Source of the DNA: Methanomassiliicoccaceae archaeon UBA71
GTDB taxonomy: Archaea; Thermoplasmatota; Thermoplasmata; Methanomassiliicoccales; Methanomethylophilaceae
DNA length: 64,000 nt
Reading direction: 5' to 3'
Assembly (NCBI GenBank): GCA_002504405.1
Contig: DARO01000007.1
Span: 1-64,000, forward strand
Below the pieces are notes generated by a model. That model was given only the letters and a program-made list of their open reading frames with translations. It had not been told where the DNA came from and did no database searches. This document shows, in pieces, positions 52,011 through 60,589 of the stretch; positions within the stretch are counted from its first letter, which is position 1; each line of letters starts with the position of its first letter. The position numbers and the translations under genes were made by a program.

Positions 52011-53276
52011 TCATTCAAGGCTGGCTTTCTTGAAGAGGGACAGGTCGGATCCGAGGGGGATCGTCGCATCATAGCCGACTTTCCAGGTGGTCTTCCCGTG
52101 GGAGCTGGGATCCAGGGACGAGCCGGCGGCTCCCGGTATTTTCAGTATGCGGTCCGCCTGCATCCTGGTGGCCACCGCCCACTCCACCTCCTTGTCGTCG
52201 AATATGTCGATGTCGTCGTCCACGACTATGACCTGCTTCATGGACGGGTGGCCTGTGAACGCCGCCATTATTGCGTTGACCCCGTCCCCTTCCTTGTTCT
52301 TGGCGATGGATACCACGCCGTTCAGCCAGCAGCATCCTCCCTCCGTGAGCCTGACGTTCTTTACCCTGGGGACCGCCTGCCTGACGGTCTTCAGTATCAT
52401 CGGCTCCCGGGGAAGGCCCATGAGCATGTAGTGCTCCCAGCCTCCGGGGAGCAGGACGTGGAACACAGGGTCGTTGCAGGTCCATATCCTGTCGACCTCT
52501 ATCACGGGCTGCTGCCTCTCGAAGTCGTACGTCCCGGTTATGTCCACGAACGGCCCCTCCTTGGTCTCGTTGAGGGTTATGCGCCCCTCCAGAACGAAGT
52601 CCGTGTCGGCCGGGACAAGGATCCCGTTGTCGCATCTCCCCACACGAAGCGGGTGGCCGTGCCCCCTCTCGCACATGGCGGAGGCGACCTCCAGTTCGTC
52701 CGCCCCGAAGTCCATGGATGTGGCGGCGGCAAGGAGCACTTCTGCCCTGGCCCCTACGCAGATGGCGATCTTCAGCTCCTCCCCGTTCCTCTTCGCCATG
52801 TTGTATATGGTGAAAAGATGCCTGGGGACCAGTCTGACCGCTATCCTGTGATCGTCCATGATCATCATCCTGTGGAACGACACGTTCTTCTTGCCCTGGT
52901 ATTCGGTGACGATCACACCTGAAGTGATGTAGCGTCCGCCGTCCTCCGGGAAGTACTGGGGTATCGGCAGGGACATGAGCTCCACGTCCCGCTCCACCTG
53001 GCGGAACTCCGGGTCGTCCACGACCTCGTAGGGGCGCGGGGACGATATCGCATCCAGGAGGTGCTCCACGATGCCGTCCTTCGGGATGTTCAGGGCGGAA
53101 GCTATCTTCTCCCTGGTGGAGAACAGGTTACCCGCCGCCCTGCCGCCGTTGAGGTCATCGAACAGGACCGTCCGCGACTGGTCCTTCATGAGGGCCTTTG
53201 TGACGTCCCTGGAGTCCGACTCGACACGGCCTGGGACCTCTGCGATATCGCCGAACAGCGATTGCTTGACTGACAT
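52011..53276 (-). CDS. UbiD-family decarboxylase, likely archaeal anhydromevalonate phosphate decarboxylase
   Basis: 421 residues of the UbiD fold, a prenylated-FMN decarboxylase family. Conserved stretch VERDVELMSLPIPQYFPEDGGRYITSGVIV and the ELEVASAMCERGH region are seen. In archaea this type supplies the decarboxylation step of the modified mevalonate pathway to isoprenoid lipids; that role is taken from family knowledge. A TATA-like ATTATATCC about 27 bases before the ATG suggests a leaderless mRNA. Confidence 0.85.
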   Translation of the reverse strand: MSVKQSLFGDIAEVPGRVESDSRDVTKALMKDQSRTVLFDDLNGGRAAGNLFSTREKIASALNIPKDGIVEHLLDAISSPRPYEVVDDPEFRQVERDVELMSLPIPQYFPEDGGRYITSGVIVTEYQGKKNVSFHRMMIMDDHRIAVRLVPRHLFTIYNMAKRNGEELKIAICVGARAEVLLAAATSMDFGADELEVASAMCERGHGHPLRVGRCDNGILVPADTDFVLEGRITLNETKEGPFVDITGTYDFERQQPVIEVDRIWTCNDPVFHVLLPGGWEHYMLMGLPREPMILKTVRQAVPRVKNVRLTEGGCCWLNGVVSIAKNKEGDGVNAIMAAFTGHPSMKQVIVVDDDIDIFDDKEVEWAVATRMQADRILKIPGAAGSSLDPSSHGKTTWKVGYDATIPLGSDLSLFKKASLE

Positions 53277-53339
53277 GAGCCGATGTAGTGGTTACGCGGA
53301 TATAATGAGTCTGGAGCCCCGGGCTCCCCCGGGGGAAGG

Positions 53340-53359
53340 CCCGCCGGTTCACCGGCGGG
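53340..53359. terminator. Hairpin between ubiD and the exported-protein gene
   Basis: 8-bp stem CCCGCCGG/CCGGCGGG with a TTCA loop, eleven bases after the stop of the gene at 53370 on the minus strand. Confidence 0.6.
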
Positions 53360-53369
53360 ATTGGGGGCG

Positions 53370-54365
53370 TCAGTCCGCCACGAGGATGAGGCTGCAGTCA
53401 ATCAGATAGATGGTGATGTGGCAGTCCCAGAGGATGCCATCCTCGTCGGCGACGTCCGGTATGGTTATGTACTTGACCAGAACCAGGCCGGTGTCCGGGT
53501 CAACGCATATGTCGAGCTCCCCTGCGCCTATGCCCTGGACCTCGTACCCATATATCGTGTACACGTCGCAGTCGATGATCCCCCAGGCTGTGTTGAACGT
53601 CTTCGTCCCGGTCAGGACGGCTCCGGCGTATCCGTCGTTCATCGTGCATCCGGCGAGGAACTCCTCCACGGTCATAGGGGTGTCGGAATCGGACACGGAG
53701 AGGGTGCCGTCCTCGTTGACGGATTCCACTGTGGTCGTGTCGATGTTCCTGGTGTATATGAAGCTCCCATCATCGAGTGTGAATTCGATTTCTGTGTCGT
53801 ATGTGTACGTGCTGCCTATCGTGGGTTTGGTCCACAGCACGTAGTCCGCCCTCCCTTCGGTCACAGGGGTGAATACGGAGGTGCCGACTAAGCTGCTGGA
53901 GAACGTGCCGTCCTCCTCGAAGAACGGCTCGTAGTACCTGTGAATCACGAGATTGGAGGAGGGTTCCGTGTAATATGTGTAGGTGCCCATGCCGTCCTCG
54001 TGCGTGTACACGTTGCAGACTATCTTGCCGAGGAACGTTTTCATGGTCTCGTTTCCGACGAAGACCATGCTCTCATCATCGGGATCGATCACGGTAAGCA
54101 GGAATGAGTAAGTGATGTCGATCGAGTAGTTGTAGTCTGCCGTCGTGACCTCGGTCCTCACGGTGAGGGGGGTGAGGATTTCCGTGACTGTGTAGGTCGT
54201 CTCGTTTTCGTATCCTCTGGAATTGGAGGAGTAGGTGACCCAGTCCCCCTCAACCAGGTACTCCCTAAGTTCGAGGGTGTCGTCCTGATCCTGGAGGTAC
54301 GTGTAATACGAGGTCCCGACGACGGCTATCGCCACTATGACCACGATTAGGATCTTGTTGTTCAT
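53370..54365 (-). CDS. Membrane-anchored exported protein, unknown function
   Basis: 331 residues: one N-terminal anchor helix (ILIVVIVAIAVVGTSYYTYL) followed by an acidic beta-rich extracellular domain with many Thr/Tyr/Asp, with two similar halves suggested by GDWVTYSSNSRG / GSTYTYDTEIEF and by TFLGKIVCNVYT / TFNTAWGIIDCDVYT. No family recognised. Divergent from gltX; a hairpin follows it. Confidence 0.6.
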   Translation of the reverse strand: MNNKILIVVIVAIAVVGTSYYTYLQDQDDTLELREYLVEGDWVTYSSNSRGYENETTYTVTEILTPLTVRTEVTTADYNYSIDITYSFLLTVIDPDDESMVFVGNETMKTFLGKIVCNVYTHEDGMGTYTYYTEPSSNLVIHRYYEPFFEEDGTFSSSLVGTSVFTPVTEGRADYVLWTKPTIGSTYTYDTEIEFTLDDGSFIYTRNIDTTTVESVNEDGTLSVSDSDTPMTVEEFLAGCTMNDGYAGAVLTGTKTFNTAWGIIDCDVYTIYGYEVQGIGAGELDICVDPDTGLVLVKYITIPDVADEDGILWDCHITIYLIDCSLILVAD

Positions 54366-54451
54366 GTCCCTTCAACGGAGTCCAGGTTATTTAATGGCAA
54401 TCGCGCGCACGCTTGCACGCAGTTATATACGAAGAGCCGAATCGGGACGGT

Positions 54452-56131
54452 ATGTCCGACCAGATCGAAGATACGATCAGGAAATTCGCCCTTCAGAACG
54501 CCGTATTCTTCAAAGGCAAGGCCAATCCCAAGGCCGTTGTGGGAAAGATACTGGGCGGTTGTCCGGAGCTGAGGCCCAGGGCGGCCGAGGTGACGCCCCT
54601 CATCGAGAGCATCGTGGAGGAGGTCAACGCCATGGGGCTGGAGGCTCAGACAAAGGCCCTGCAGGAGATCGACTCGTCGATGCTGGTCAAGGAGAAGAAG
54701 GAGCGCAAGTACGAGCTCCCCGAGCTGCAGGATGTGGATGGTAAGGTGGTGATGCGCATAGCGCCCGGCCCCTCCGGCCCCCTGCACATCGGCCACACCA
54801 GGGTATCCGTGCTCAACGACGAGTACGTGAAGAGGTACGGCGGAGACCTGGTCCTCAGATTCGAGGACACCAATCCGGAGAAGATAGACCCCGACGCATA
54901 CGACATGATCCCGGAGGATCTGGACTGGCTGGGGGTCAGGTGCAACAGGACGTACATCCAGTCGGACAGGTTCGAGATGTACTACGACTGCACCAGGAAG
55001 CTCCTGGAGATGGGGAAGGCTTACGTGTGCACATGCGACGCCGACCATTGGAGGAACCTCAAGGAGCAGAGGCAGGCCTGTCCGTGCCACGACCTCCCCG
55101 TGGAGGAGCAGCTGGACAGGTACGACAGGTTCCTTGCGGGGGAGTACGAGGAGGGCAAGGCCGTGGTCGTGGTCAAGACGGACCTCAACCACCCCAACCC
55201 TGCGGTCAGGGACTTCGTGGCCCTCAGGCTGGTGTCGCACCCCCATCCGCGCACTGGAGACAGGTACGTCGCCTATCCGATGATGAACCTCTCCGTGGCC
55301 ATCGACGACCACGAGATGGGCATGACCCATGTGATCAGGGGTAAGGACCATCTCAACAACACGCTCAGGCAGGAATACGTGTTCGACTACTTCGGGTGGA
55401 AGAAGCCCGTATACTACCACTACGGGCTCGTCAACATCCCCGACACCGTGCTCAAGACATCGCTGATCAAGCAGAGCATCCGCGACGGGGAGTACACCGG
55501 GTGGGACGATGTGAGGACCGGCACGGTCAGGGCCATGGAGAGGCGCGGGATCAGGCCGGAGGCCATCAGGAGGTACTGGGTCGAGGCCGGGATGAAGGCG
55601 GTGGACATCCAGTTCTCGTGGGAGAACCTCTTCGGCATGAACCGCGACATCATCGACGACGCATCCAACAGGTACTTCTTCGTCCACGATCCCGTCAGGT
55701 ACGACATAGACGGGGTCGACGTCATCGAGGGCAGCGCTCCGAAGCACCCCGACCATCCCGAGAGGGGCAGCAGGGTGTACAGGCTCGAGGATCCGAGGAC
55801 CGTGTTCCTCTCGGGGGAGGACTCTAAGGCGTTCGCAGAGGCCAAGAGCGTGAGGCTGAAGGATCTCTGCAACATCGACTACGCCCTCCCTGCGAGGTAC
55901 GCCGGCAACGACGTCTCCGTCCTGAAGCACGGAGTCCGCGCCGTCCAGTGGGTCGGACGCGACTCGGTCGAGGCCGAGCTCCTGATGCCCGACGGGGCGG
56001 TATGGAAAGGGCTCGCAGAGAAGGACCTGGCCTCCGAGGCAGCGGACATGGTCCAGCTCGAGAGGGTCGGCTTCGCCAGGATCGAGGGGCGCGAGCCCGG
56101 CAAGGTCTCCATGGTGTTCGCCCACCGCTGA
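54452..56131 (+). CDS. gltX: Glutamyl-tRNA synthetase, archaeal type
   Basis: 559 residues, class I. HIGH-type motif PSGPLHIGHTRVSVLND; the second motif region reads DTVLKTSLIKQS in place of KMSKS, as in some archaeal GluRS/GlnRS. A helical N-terminal extension and a C-terminal beta-barrel complete it. In archaea this enzyme often charges tRNA-Gln as well, with GatDE or GatCAB finishing; no such genes are here. ATG 54452 has a TATA box (TTATATA, about 54423-54429) about 26 bases upstream; longer frames to 54413 are not supported. Confidence 0.93.
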   Translation: MSDQIEDTIRKFALQNAVFFKGKANPKAVVGKILGGCPELRPRAAEVTPLIESIVEEVNAMGLEAQTKALQEIDSSMLVKEKKERKYELPELQDVDGKVVMRIAPGPSGPLHIGHTRVSVLNDEYVKRYGGDLVLRFEDTNPEKIDPDAYDMIPEDLDWLGVRCNRTYIQSDRFEMYYDCTRKLLEMGKAYVCTCDADHWRNLKEQRQACPCHDLPVEEQLDRYDRFLAGEYEEGKAVVVVKTDLNHPNPAVRDFVALRLVSHPHPRTGDRYVAYPMMNLSVAIDDHEMGMTHVIRGKDHLNNTLRQEYVFDYFGWKKPVYYHYGLVNIPDTVLKTSLIKQSIRDGEYTGWDDVRTGTVRAMERRGIRPEAIRRYWVEAGMKAVDIQFSWENLFGMNRDIIDDASNRYFFVHDPVRYDIDGVDVIEGSAPKHPDHPERGSRVYRLEDPRTVFLSGEDSKAFAEAKSVRLKDLCNIDYALPARYAGNDVSVLKHGVRAVQWVGRDSVEAELLMPDGAVWKGLAEKDLASEAADMVQLERVGFARIEGREPGKVSMVFAHR

Positions 56132-56145
56132 TTTTCCAAACACAC

Positions 56146-56161
56146 GGGGCCGTCAGGCCCC
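56146..56161. terminator. Hairpin between gltX and feoB2
   Basis: GGGGCC-GTCA-GGCCCC followed by TTCTATTC on the plus strand; both genes converge on it. Confidence 0.7.
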
Positions 56162-56167
56162 TTCTAT

Positions 56168-58093
56168 TCAGAATATGTGAAGGAGCATGTTGGCCGCCCA
56201 TCCGAGGGCGATGGCCACAGTCACGGACAGCACTGAGACCCCGAGGGTCTCCTTCCACCCGATCTCCCTCCACATGGTTATGAGGGTGGCGAGGCAAGGC
56301 ATGTAGACGGCCATGACGACCCCGAACACCACGAACTGATCGGGGGTCATGTAAAGGGCCAGCTCTGTGCTGCCGAAGAGGATGGCAAGCATCCCGACCG
56401 CCATCTCCTTCCTCAGTATCCCGACGATGAACGCTATGGAGCACACGGCGGGCAGACCGAGGAGGCCCACGGTGATGGGGGACAGGGGGTCGACGATGAT
56501 ATCCAGCAGGTTGTACTGGAGCAGTATCTCGATGACGATCGACCCCACGACCAGCAGCGGGAACGCGATGTAGAAGAAATCCTTGATCCTGTGCCATGTC
56601 TTGAAGAGGACGTTGCGGGCGGACAGGAGCGTGAGATCCGGAAGCTCCATCGCCAGGCTGCTGGGCTCGTACTTCAGGAACCTGTTCATAAGGATCCCGG
56701 TAGCGGCCGCAAGGGCGATCAGCATCACCAGTATCCCCATGGCGTAGGCGACGCCCGAGTACTGCCCGGTCGCCCCGAAGATGATGGCCATCTGCGCGGA
56801 GCAGGGGACCGCCATCACGATCATCGAGGAGAGGATGACCTTCTCCCTGCGGGACTGGACAGTGCGAACTGCCATGATGGCGGGCACGTTGCACCCTATC
56901 CCCACGATCATCGGTATGAACGCCCCTCCGTGGAGTCCGAAGTGGTGCATGACCCTGTCCAGAAGAACCACGGCGCGGGTCAGGTACCCTGTGTCCTCCA
57001 GCACCCCCAGGATGATGTAGAAGACCATGATGTAGGGTATCACAAGGGACAGGATCGCCGTTATGCTCCCGTCTATTCCCGTGAACACAGCCGTCCAGAA
57101 CTCGCTCGAGCCGCCCAGGTCCTTGATCGCGCTCCCGACGACGGTGTCGTACACGTAGGAGACGGCCGAATCGAGCGCCCCTCCAGCGTAGATTATCGTG
57201 ACCAGGATGGCGAGGCAGACGCCCGCCAGTATGGGGATCCCGGTAATAGGCGTGATGGTGATGTCCGATATTCTCTCGGAGAGGCTCGGCTCGGTGTCGT
57301 TCTTAGTCACGATCTCCGAGACCATCCTCTTGGACTCGGCGTATCTGGACGATGCGATGGAAACGGCCATGGAAGTACCGTTCTGCTCCGAGTACAGCTT
57401 CCTGACGAGCCCCGCGCTGCGGCGGACGTTCTCGTCCACCATCATGTTGAACTCGTGCGAGTTCTCCAGTATCTTGATCGCGACACCGCGGCTGGAGAAA
57501 ACGACATCGTCAGGGACGGCGTCCGAGACGGCGGCGATGCCCTTCTCGATCATGGGGTCGTAGCTTATGCGCAGGCTGGACACGGCCTCCAGGCCCTGGC
57601 AGACCGTGTCGGCCAGCAGGTCCACGCCCTCGGACGTCTTCGAGGAGACCGGTATCACGGGGACCCCGAGGCGTCTCTCCAGGCCCTCCACGTCTATCGT
57701 CACGCGCTTCCGCGACTCGTCCATCCTCGTAAGTGCGACAACGGTGGGGAGGCCGAGCTCGAGGACCTCGTAGCACAGGACCAGGCTGCTCTCGAGGTTA
57801 GTGGAGTCGGCGACTACGATCACCGAGTCATGCTTCCTGTCCCTGAGTTCGGACAGGACGACCTTCTCGTCATCCGAGTTTCCGGACATCGCGTACGTGC
57901 CCGGGAGGTCGAACACGGTGACCGTCCTGCCCCTCCTGGATATGACGCCCTCGTCGAACTCCACCGTGGTCCCGGGGTAGTTCGACGAAATGACGCCCAC
58001 GCCTGTGAGCCTGGTGAAAAGGGAGGACTTCCCCACGTTCGGCTGGCCGACGAGGGCCACGGTTACGGATTCTCCCTGAGGCAATGGCTCCAC
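56168..58093 (-). CDS. feoB: Ferrous iron transporter FeoB (second system)
   Basis: 641 residues, shorter than the first FeoB in the window (735). G-domain P-loop GQPNVGKSS, G3 DLPGTYAM and TRMD as G4; membrane part with IVGIGCNVPAIMAVRT and AVPCSAQMAIIFG gates. The G-domain has a shorter spacer. It sits 7 bases after a DtxR-type regulator gene and has no own feoA next to it (the regulator brings a FeoA-like C-terminal domain). Likely a second iron or manganese uptake system. Confidence 0.92.
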   Translation of the reverse strand: MEPLPQGESVTVALVGQPNVGKSSLFTRLTGVGVISSNYPGTTVEFDEGVISRRGRTVTVFDLPGTYAMSGNSDDEKVVLSELRDRKHDSVIVVADSTNLESSLVLCYEVLELGLPTVVALTRMDESRKRVTIDVEGLERRLGVPVIPVSSKTSEGVDLLADTVCQGLEAVSSLRISYDPMIEKGIAAVSDAVPDDVVFSSRGVAIKILENSHEFNMMVDENVRRSAGLVRKLYSEQNGTSMAVSIASSRYAESKRMVSEIVTKNDTEPSLSERISDITITPITGIPILAGVCLAILVTIIYAGGALDSAVSYVYDTVVGSAIKDLGGSSEFWTAVFTGIDGSITAILSLVIPYIMVFYIILGVLEDTGYLTRAVVLLDRVMHHFGLHGGAFIPMIVGIGCNVPAIMAVRTVQSRREKVILSSMIVMAVPCSAQMAIIFGATGQYSGVAYAMGILVMLIALAAATGILMNRFLKYEPSSLAMELPDLTLLSARNVLFKTWHRIKDFFYIAFPLLVVGSIVIEILLQYNLLDIIVDPLSPITVGLLGLPAVCSIAFIVGILRKEMAVGMLAILFGSTELALYMTPDQFVVFGVVMAVYMPCLATLITMWREIGWKETLGVSVLSVTVAIALGWAANMLLHIF

Positions 58094-58100
58094 TCGCGAA

Positions 58101-58763
58101 TCACTCCATGACGGTGTCGACGAAGATGTTGGAAGCCAGGTTGTAGTCGAGGGCCATGGTGGCGTCCCCCATCCTGACGATGCGAGGTCCCCCGTCCGAG
58201 AGGATCGTCTCGATCGAGATCCTGCGGCCGGGGACGAAGCCCATGGAAATCAGCTTCTTGACGACGTCCGTGTCCTCTGACCTTATGTGGGATATGACCC
58301 CCGACTCGCTCATGGCCAGCCTGTTCAACGGCATGATGTTGGTGGTCCCTTCGGATGCGGCCTTGCAGGGCTTCTTGCAGCTCTGGCAGTCCGAATCGAC
58401 GTGGGTGCCCATCATGTGGCACATCTTGATCGCGGACTCGTCGGAGATGGCGTGCTCCATGCGGCAGGCCTCCTCGTGGGCGGTGGCATGGTCGATGTTG
58501 AGGTAGTCCGTCAGGAAGCGCTCGAGCACATGGTGCTTCTTGCGGAGCTGCCTGGCATACGCGAGACCCTCCTCGGTCAGAGCCACTCCCTTGTACTTCT
58601 CGTACTGGACCAGACCCTCGTTCGCGAGTACCTTGATCATCTCGCTGACGCTGGCCGGTGAGACCTTCATGTATGCGGCGAGTTCGGTCGTCTTGGCGAC
58701 CCCCTCGCCCTCCGTCAGCCTAAGAATGTTGATGAGGTAGTCCTCGCGGTTTCCGGTAGTCAT
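58101..58763 (-). CDS. DtxR/MntR-family metal-dependent repressor with FeoA-like C-terminal domain
   Basis: About 220 residues. N-terminal winged helix (TTELAAYMKVSPASVSEMIKVLANEGLVQYEKYKGVALTEEG), metal-binding dimerisation helices (HHVLERFLTDYL, HEEACRMEHAISDE), a CQSCKKPC cysteine patch and a C-terminal SH3/FeoA-like domain (LISMGFVPGRRISIETILSDGG). ATG 58763 is preferred, as a TATA-like TTTAAAT lies about 26 bases upstream; GTG 58772 would add three residues. It heads the dtxR-feoB operon and probably represses it, and the feoA operon, when metal is replete. Confidence 0.9.
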   Translation of the reverse strand: MTTGNREDYLINILRLTEGEGVAKTTELAAYMKVSPASVSEMIKVLANEGLVQYEKYKGVALTEEGLAYARQLRKKHHVLERFLTDYLNIDHATAHEEACRMEHAISDESAIKMCHMMGTHVDSDCQSCKKPCKAASEGTTNIMPLNRLAMSESGVISHIRSEDTDVVKKLISMGFVPGRRISIETILSDGGPRIVRMGDATMALDYNLASNIFVDTVME

Positions 58764-58793
58764 CGCTCCCACATTGGTGTACCGGATTTAAAG

Positions 58794-58807
58794 TTAGGGG
58801 TTCCTAT
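58794..58807 (-). promoter_or_regulatory. DtxR-like operator upstream of dtxR-feoB
   Basis: TTAGGGGTTCCTAT, an imperfect palindrome (TTAGG..CCTA) that overlaps the upstream edge of the TATA-like stretch. It resembles TTAGTTATACCTAA before the feoA operon. Confidence 0.45.
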
Positions 58808-58881
58808 CAAAGATAAGGGGCGTTGAAAAGACTGTCGCGGCCCCATCTGGGTCCTTCGAGTTAACGGCTTTTGATGGAAGT

Positions 58882-58903
58882 AGCCGGGGGTGGGTCCCCG
58901 GCT
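58882..58903 (-). terminator. Terminator of glyA/coiled-coil operon
   Basis: 8-bp stem AGCCGGGG/CCCCGGCT with a 6-base loop just after the coiled-coil gene stop on the minus strand; weak T-run. Confidence 0.55.
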
Positions 58904-58912
58904 GTTTGCAGA

Positions 58913-59182
58913 TCAGCTAAGCTCCTTCTTCTTCGCCTCCAGGTCGGCAATCTTGGCCTCGCACTCCTTGATCTTGGAGTAGATCTCCTCGATCTCCTCC
59001 TTGACGGCCTCCTTGCCTTCCCTGAGGGCGCTGACGATCTTCTCGCCGATCTCGGCTGTGAGCTTTTCGATCTCCCTCTTCTGGTCCCTGATCTGGGAGT
59101 CCAGCTTCTCCTTGTCGATGACGTTTCCGATCTTCTCGTCCGCGCTCTTGACCGTATCCTTCATCTTGTCCATCAATCCCAT
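58913..59182 (-). CDS. Small coiled-coil protein
   Basis: 89 residues, almost wholly charged coiled coil (EKLDSQIRDQKREIEKLTAEIGEKIVSALREGKEAVKEEIEEIYSKIKECEAKIADLEAKKKELS). No family recognised. ATG 59182 chosen, with GGAG about 12 bases upstream, located just after the glyA stop; a GTG at 59191 would overlap it. Likely co-transcribed with glyA. Confidence 0.55.
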   Translation of the reverse strand: MGLMDKMKDTVKSADEKIGNVIDKEKLDSQIRDQKREIEKLTAEIGEKIVSALREGKEAVKEEIEEIYSKIKECEAKIADLEAKKKELS

Positions 59183-59187
59183 TCCAA

Positions 59188-60471
59188 TCACTCCACGAGT
59201 TTGTGGTATCCGTAAGCAGGTTCTCCCGCGTTGAAGCAGTACTGTATGGTGGCGAACTGGCTCTTGAGGGCCTTGACGTCCTCCTTAACCTTGGCCGGGT
59301 CCTCCTTCTTGACGACGACCCTGGCTATGAGCTCGGCGACCTCCTTCATCTCGCTCTCCTTCATTCCGAGGCGGGTCATCTCCTGGGATCCGAGCCTGAG
59401 GCCGGAGGGCCTGACGGCGCTGGTGTCCCTGGGGAGCATGTTCTTGTTGCAGATGATGTTGGCATCCTCCAGGAGCTTGGCGCAGTCCTTCCCGCCTCCG
59501 AACTGAGAGACGTCGACGGCGATCGCGTGCGACCTGGTGAAGCCGAGGTCGGGGCACAGGACCGGGACTCCGAGCTCGTACAGGGCCTGTCCGAGTGCAC
59601 GGGAGTTCTTGCATGCCTGGGCCGCATAGTCCTTGGCGAAGACGTCCATCTCCGCCAGGGTCACTGCCAGGGCCGCCATCGCATGCAGGTGGTGGCTCGA
59701 TGTGACTCCGGGGAACACGGCCTTCTCCAGGGCCTTCTGCTGCTCCTCGGTGAGGTTCTGTCCGAGCAGCAGGCCGTGGTTGGGTCCGGGGAATGTCTTG
59801 TGGGTCGAGGACGATACTATGTTGACGCCCTCCCTCAGAGGGTCGTGGAACTGCCCTCCTGCGATCAGTCCAAGGACGTGCGCGCAGTCCTCCCAGACCA
59901 GGCACCCGACCTCGTTGAAAGTGTCCTCCAGCTCCTTGAGCGGCGGGGGGAACAGGAACACGGACAGTCCGAACTGGGCGATCTTCGGCCTGACCTCCTT
60001 GAGGAGCTTGACGGTGCCGTCGATGTCCAGGTTCATGTCGTGCTCGTTGAACGGGTAGTTCACCGAGTTGACCGCCCTCTGCCCGAAGGCCCCGAACTCG
60101 CATGTGGAGATGTGGGCTCCCTGCGCAAGGGCGCAGGTCGTGATCGTGTCGCCGGGTTGGGCGAAGGCGAAAAGGACCGCCATGTTGGCTACAGTCCCGG
60201 AGATCGGCCTGACGTCTGCGAAGTCGGCTCTGAAGAGCTTCTTGGCGAGCTCTATGGCCTTCAGCTCCACCTGGTCCACGTAGATGTTCCCCTGGTAGTA
60301 GCGTTTCCCGGGAAGCCCCTCTGCGTATCTGTCGGCGAAATCGGAGATGAGCATCTCTTTGGCCAGAGGGCTCATCAGGTTCTCGGAGGCGATCATCGGG
60401 ATGCTCTCCTCGAACCATTTGTTGTGGGCCATGACCTTGTCGCGGATGTATTTGGCGTCGTCCTGTGCCAT
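59188..60471 (-). CDS. glyA: Serine hydroxymethyltransferase
   Basis: PLP enzyme interconverting serine and glycine with the folate C1 carrier. 427 residues; the PLP lysine segment reads VSSSTHKTFPGPNHG, plus IASENLMSP, RYYQGNIYVDQVE and LRLGSQEMTRLGM. Works with the formate-THF ligase in this window in the C1 pool. ATG 60471 chosen; the frame upstream lacks support. TATA-like TTTTTAAG about 30 bases upstream. Confidence 0.92.
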   Translation of the reverse strand: MAQDDAKYIRDKVMAHNKWFEESIPMIASENLMSPLAKEMLISDFADRYAEGLPGKRYYQGNIYVDQVELKAIELAKKLFRADFADVRPISGTVANMAVLFAFAQPGDTITTCALAQGAHISTCEFGAFGQRAVNSVNYPFNEHDMNLDIDGTVKLLKEVRPKIAQFGLSVFLFPPPLKELEDTFNEVGCLVWEDCAHVLGLIAGGQFHDPLREGVNIVSSSTHKTFPGPNHGLLLGQNLTEEQQKALEKAVFPGVTSSHHLHAMAALAVTLAEMDVFAKDYAAQACKNSRALGQALYELGVPVLCPDLGFTRSHAIAVDVSQFGGGKDCAKLLEDANIICNKNMLPRDTSAVRPSGLRLGSQEMTRLGMKESEMKEVAELIARVVVKKEDPAKVKEDVKALKSQFATIQYCFNAGEPAYGYHKLVE

Positions 60472-60589
60472 TGTATCATCCGGGAATCCGATTTGGCATC
60501 TTAAAAACATCGGAAATCCCGCGGGGCGCCGGGTACGGAGTGTCGTCGCGGCGGCGAATGACGCTCGCACGGGCGAGCTACACTGGCTC

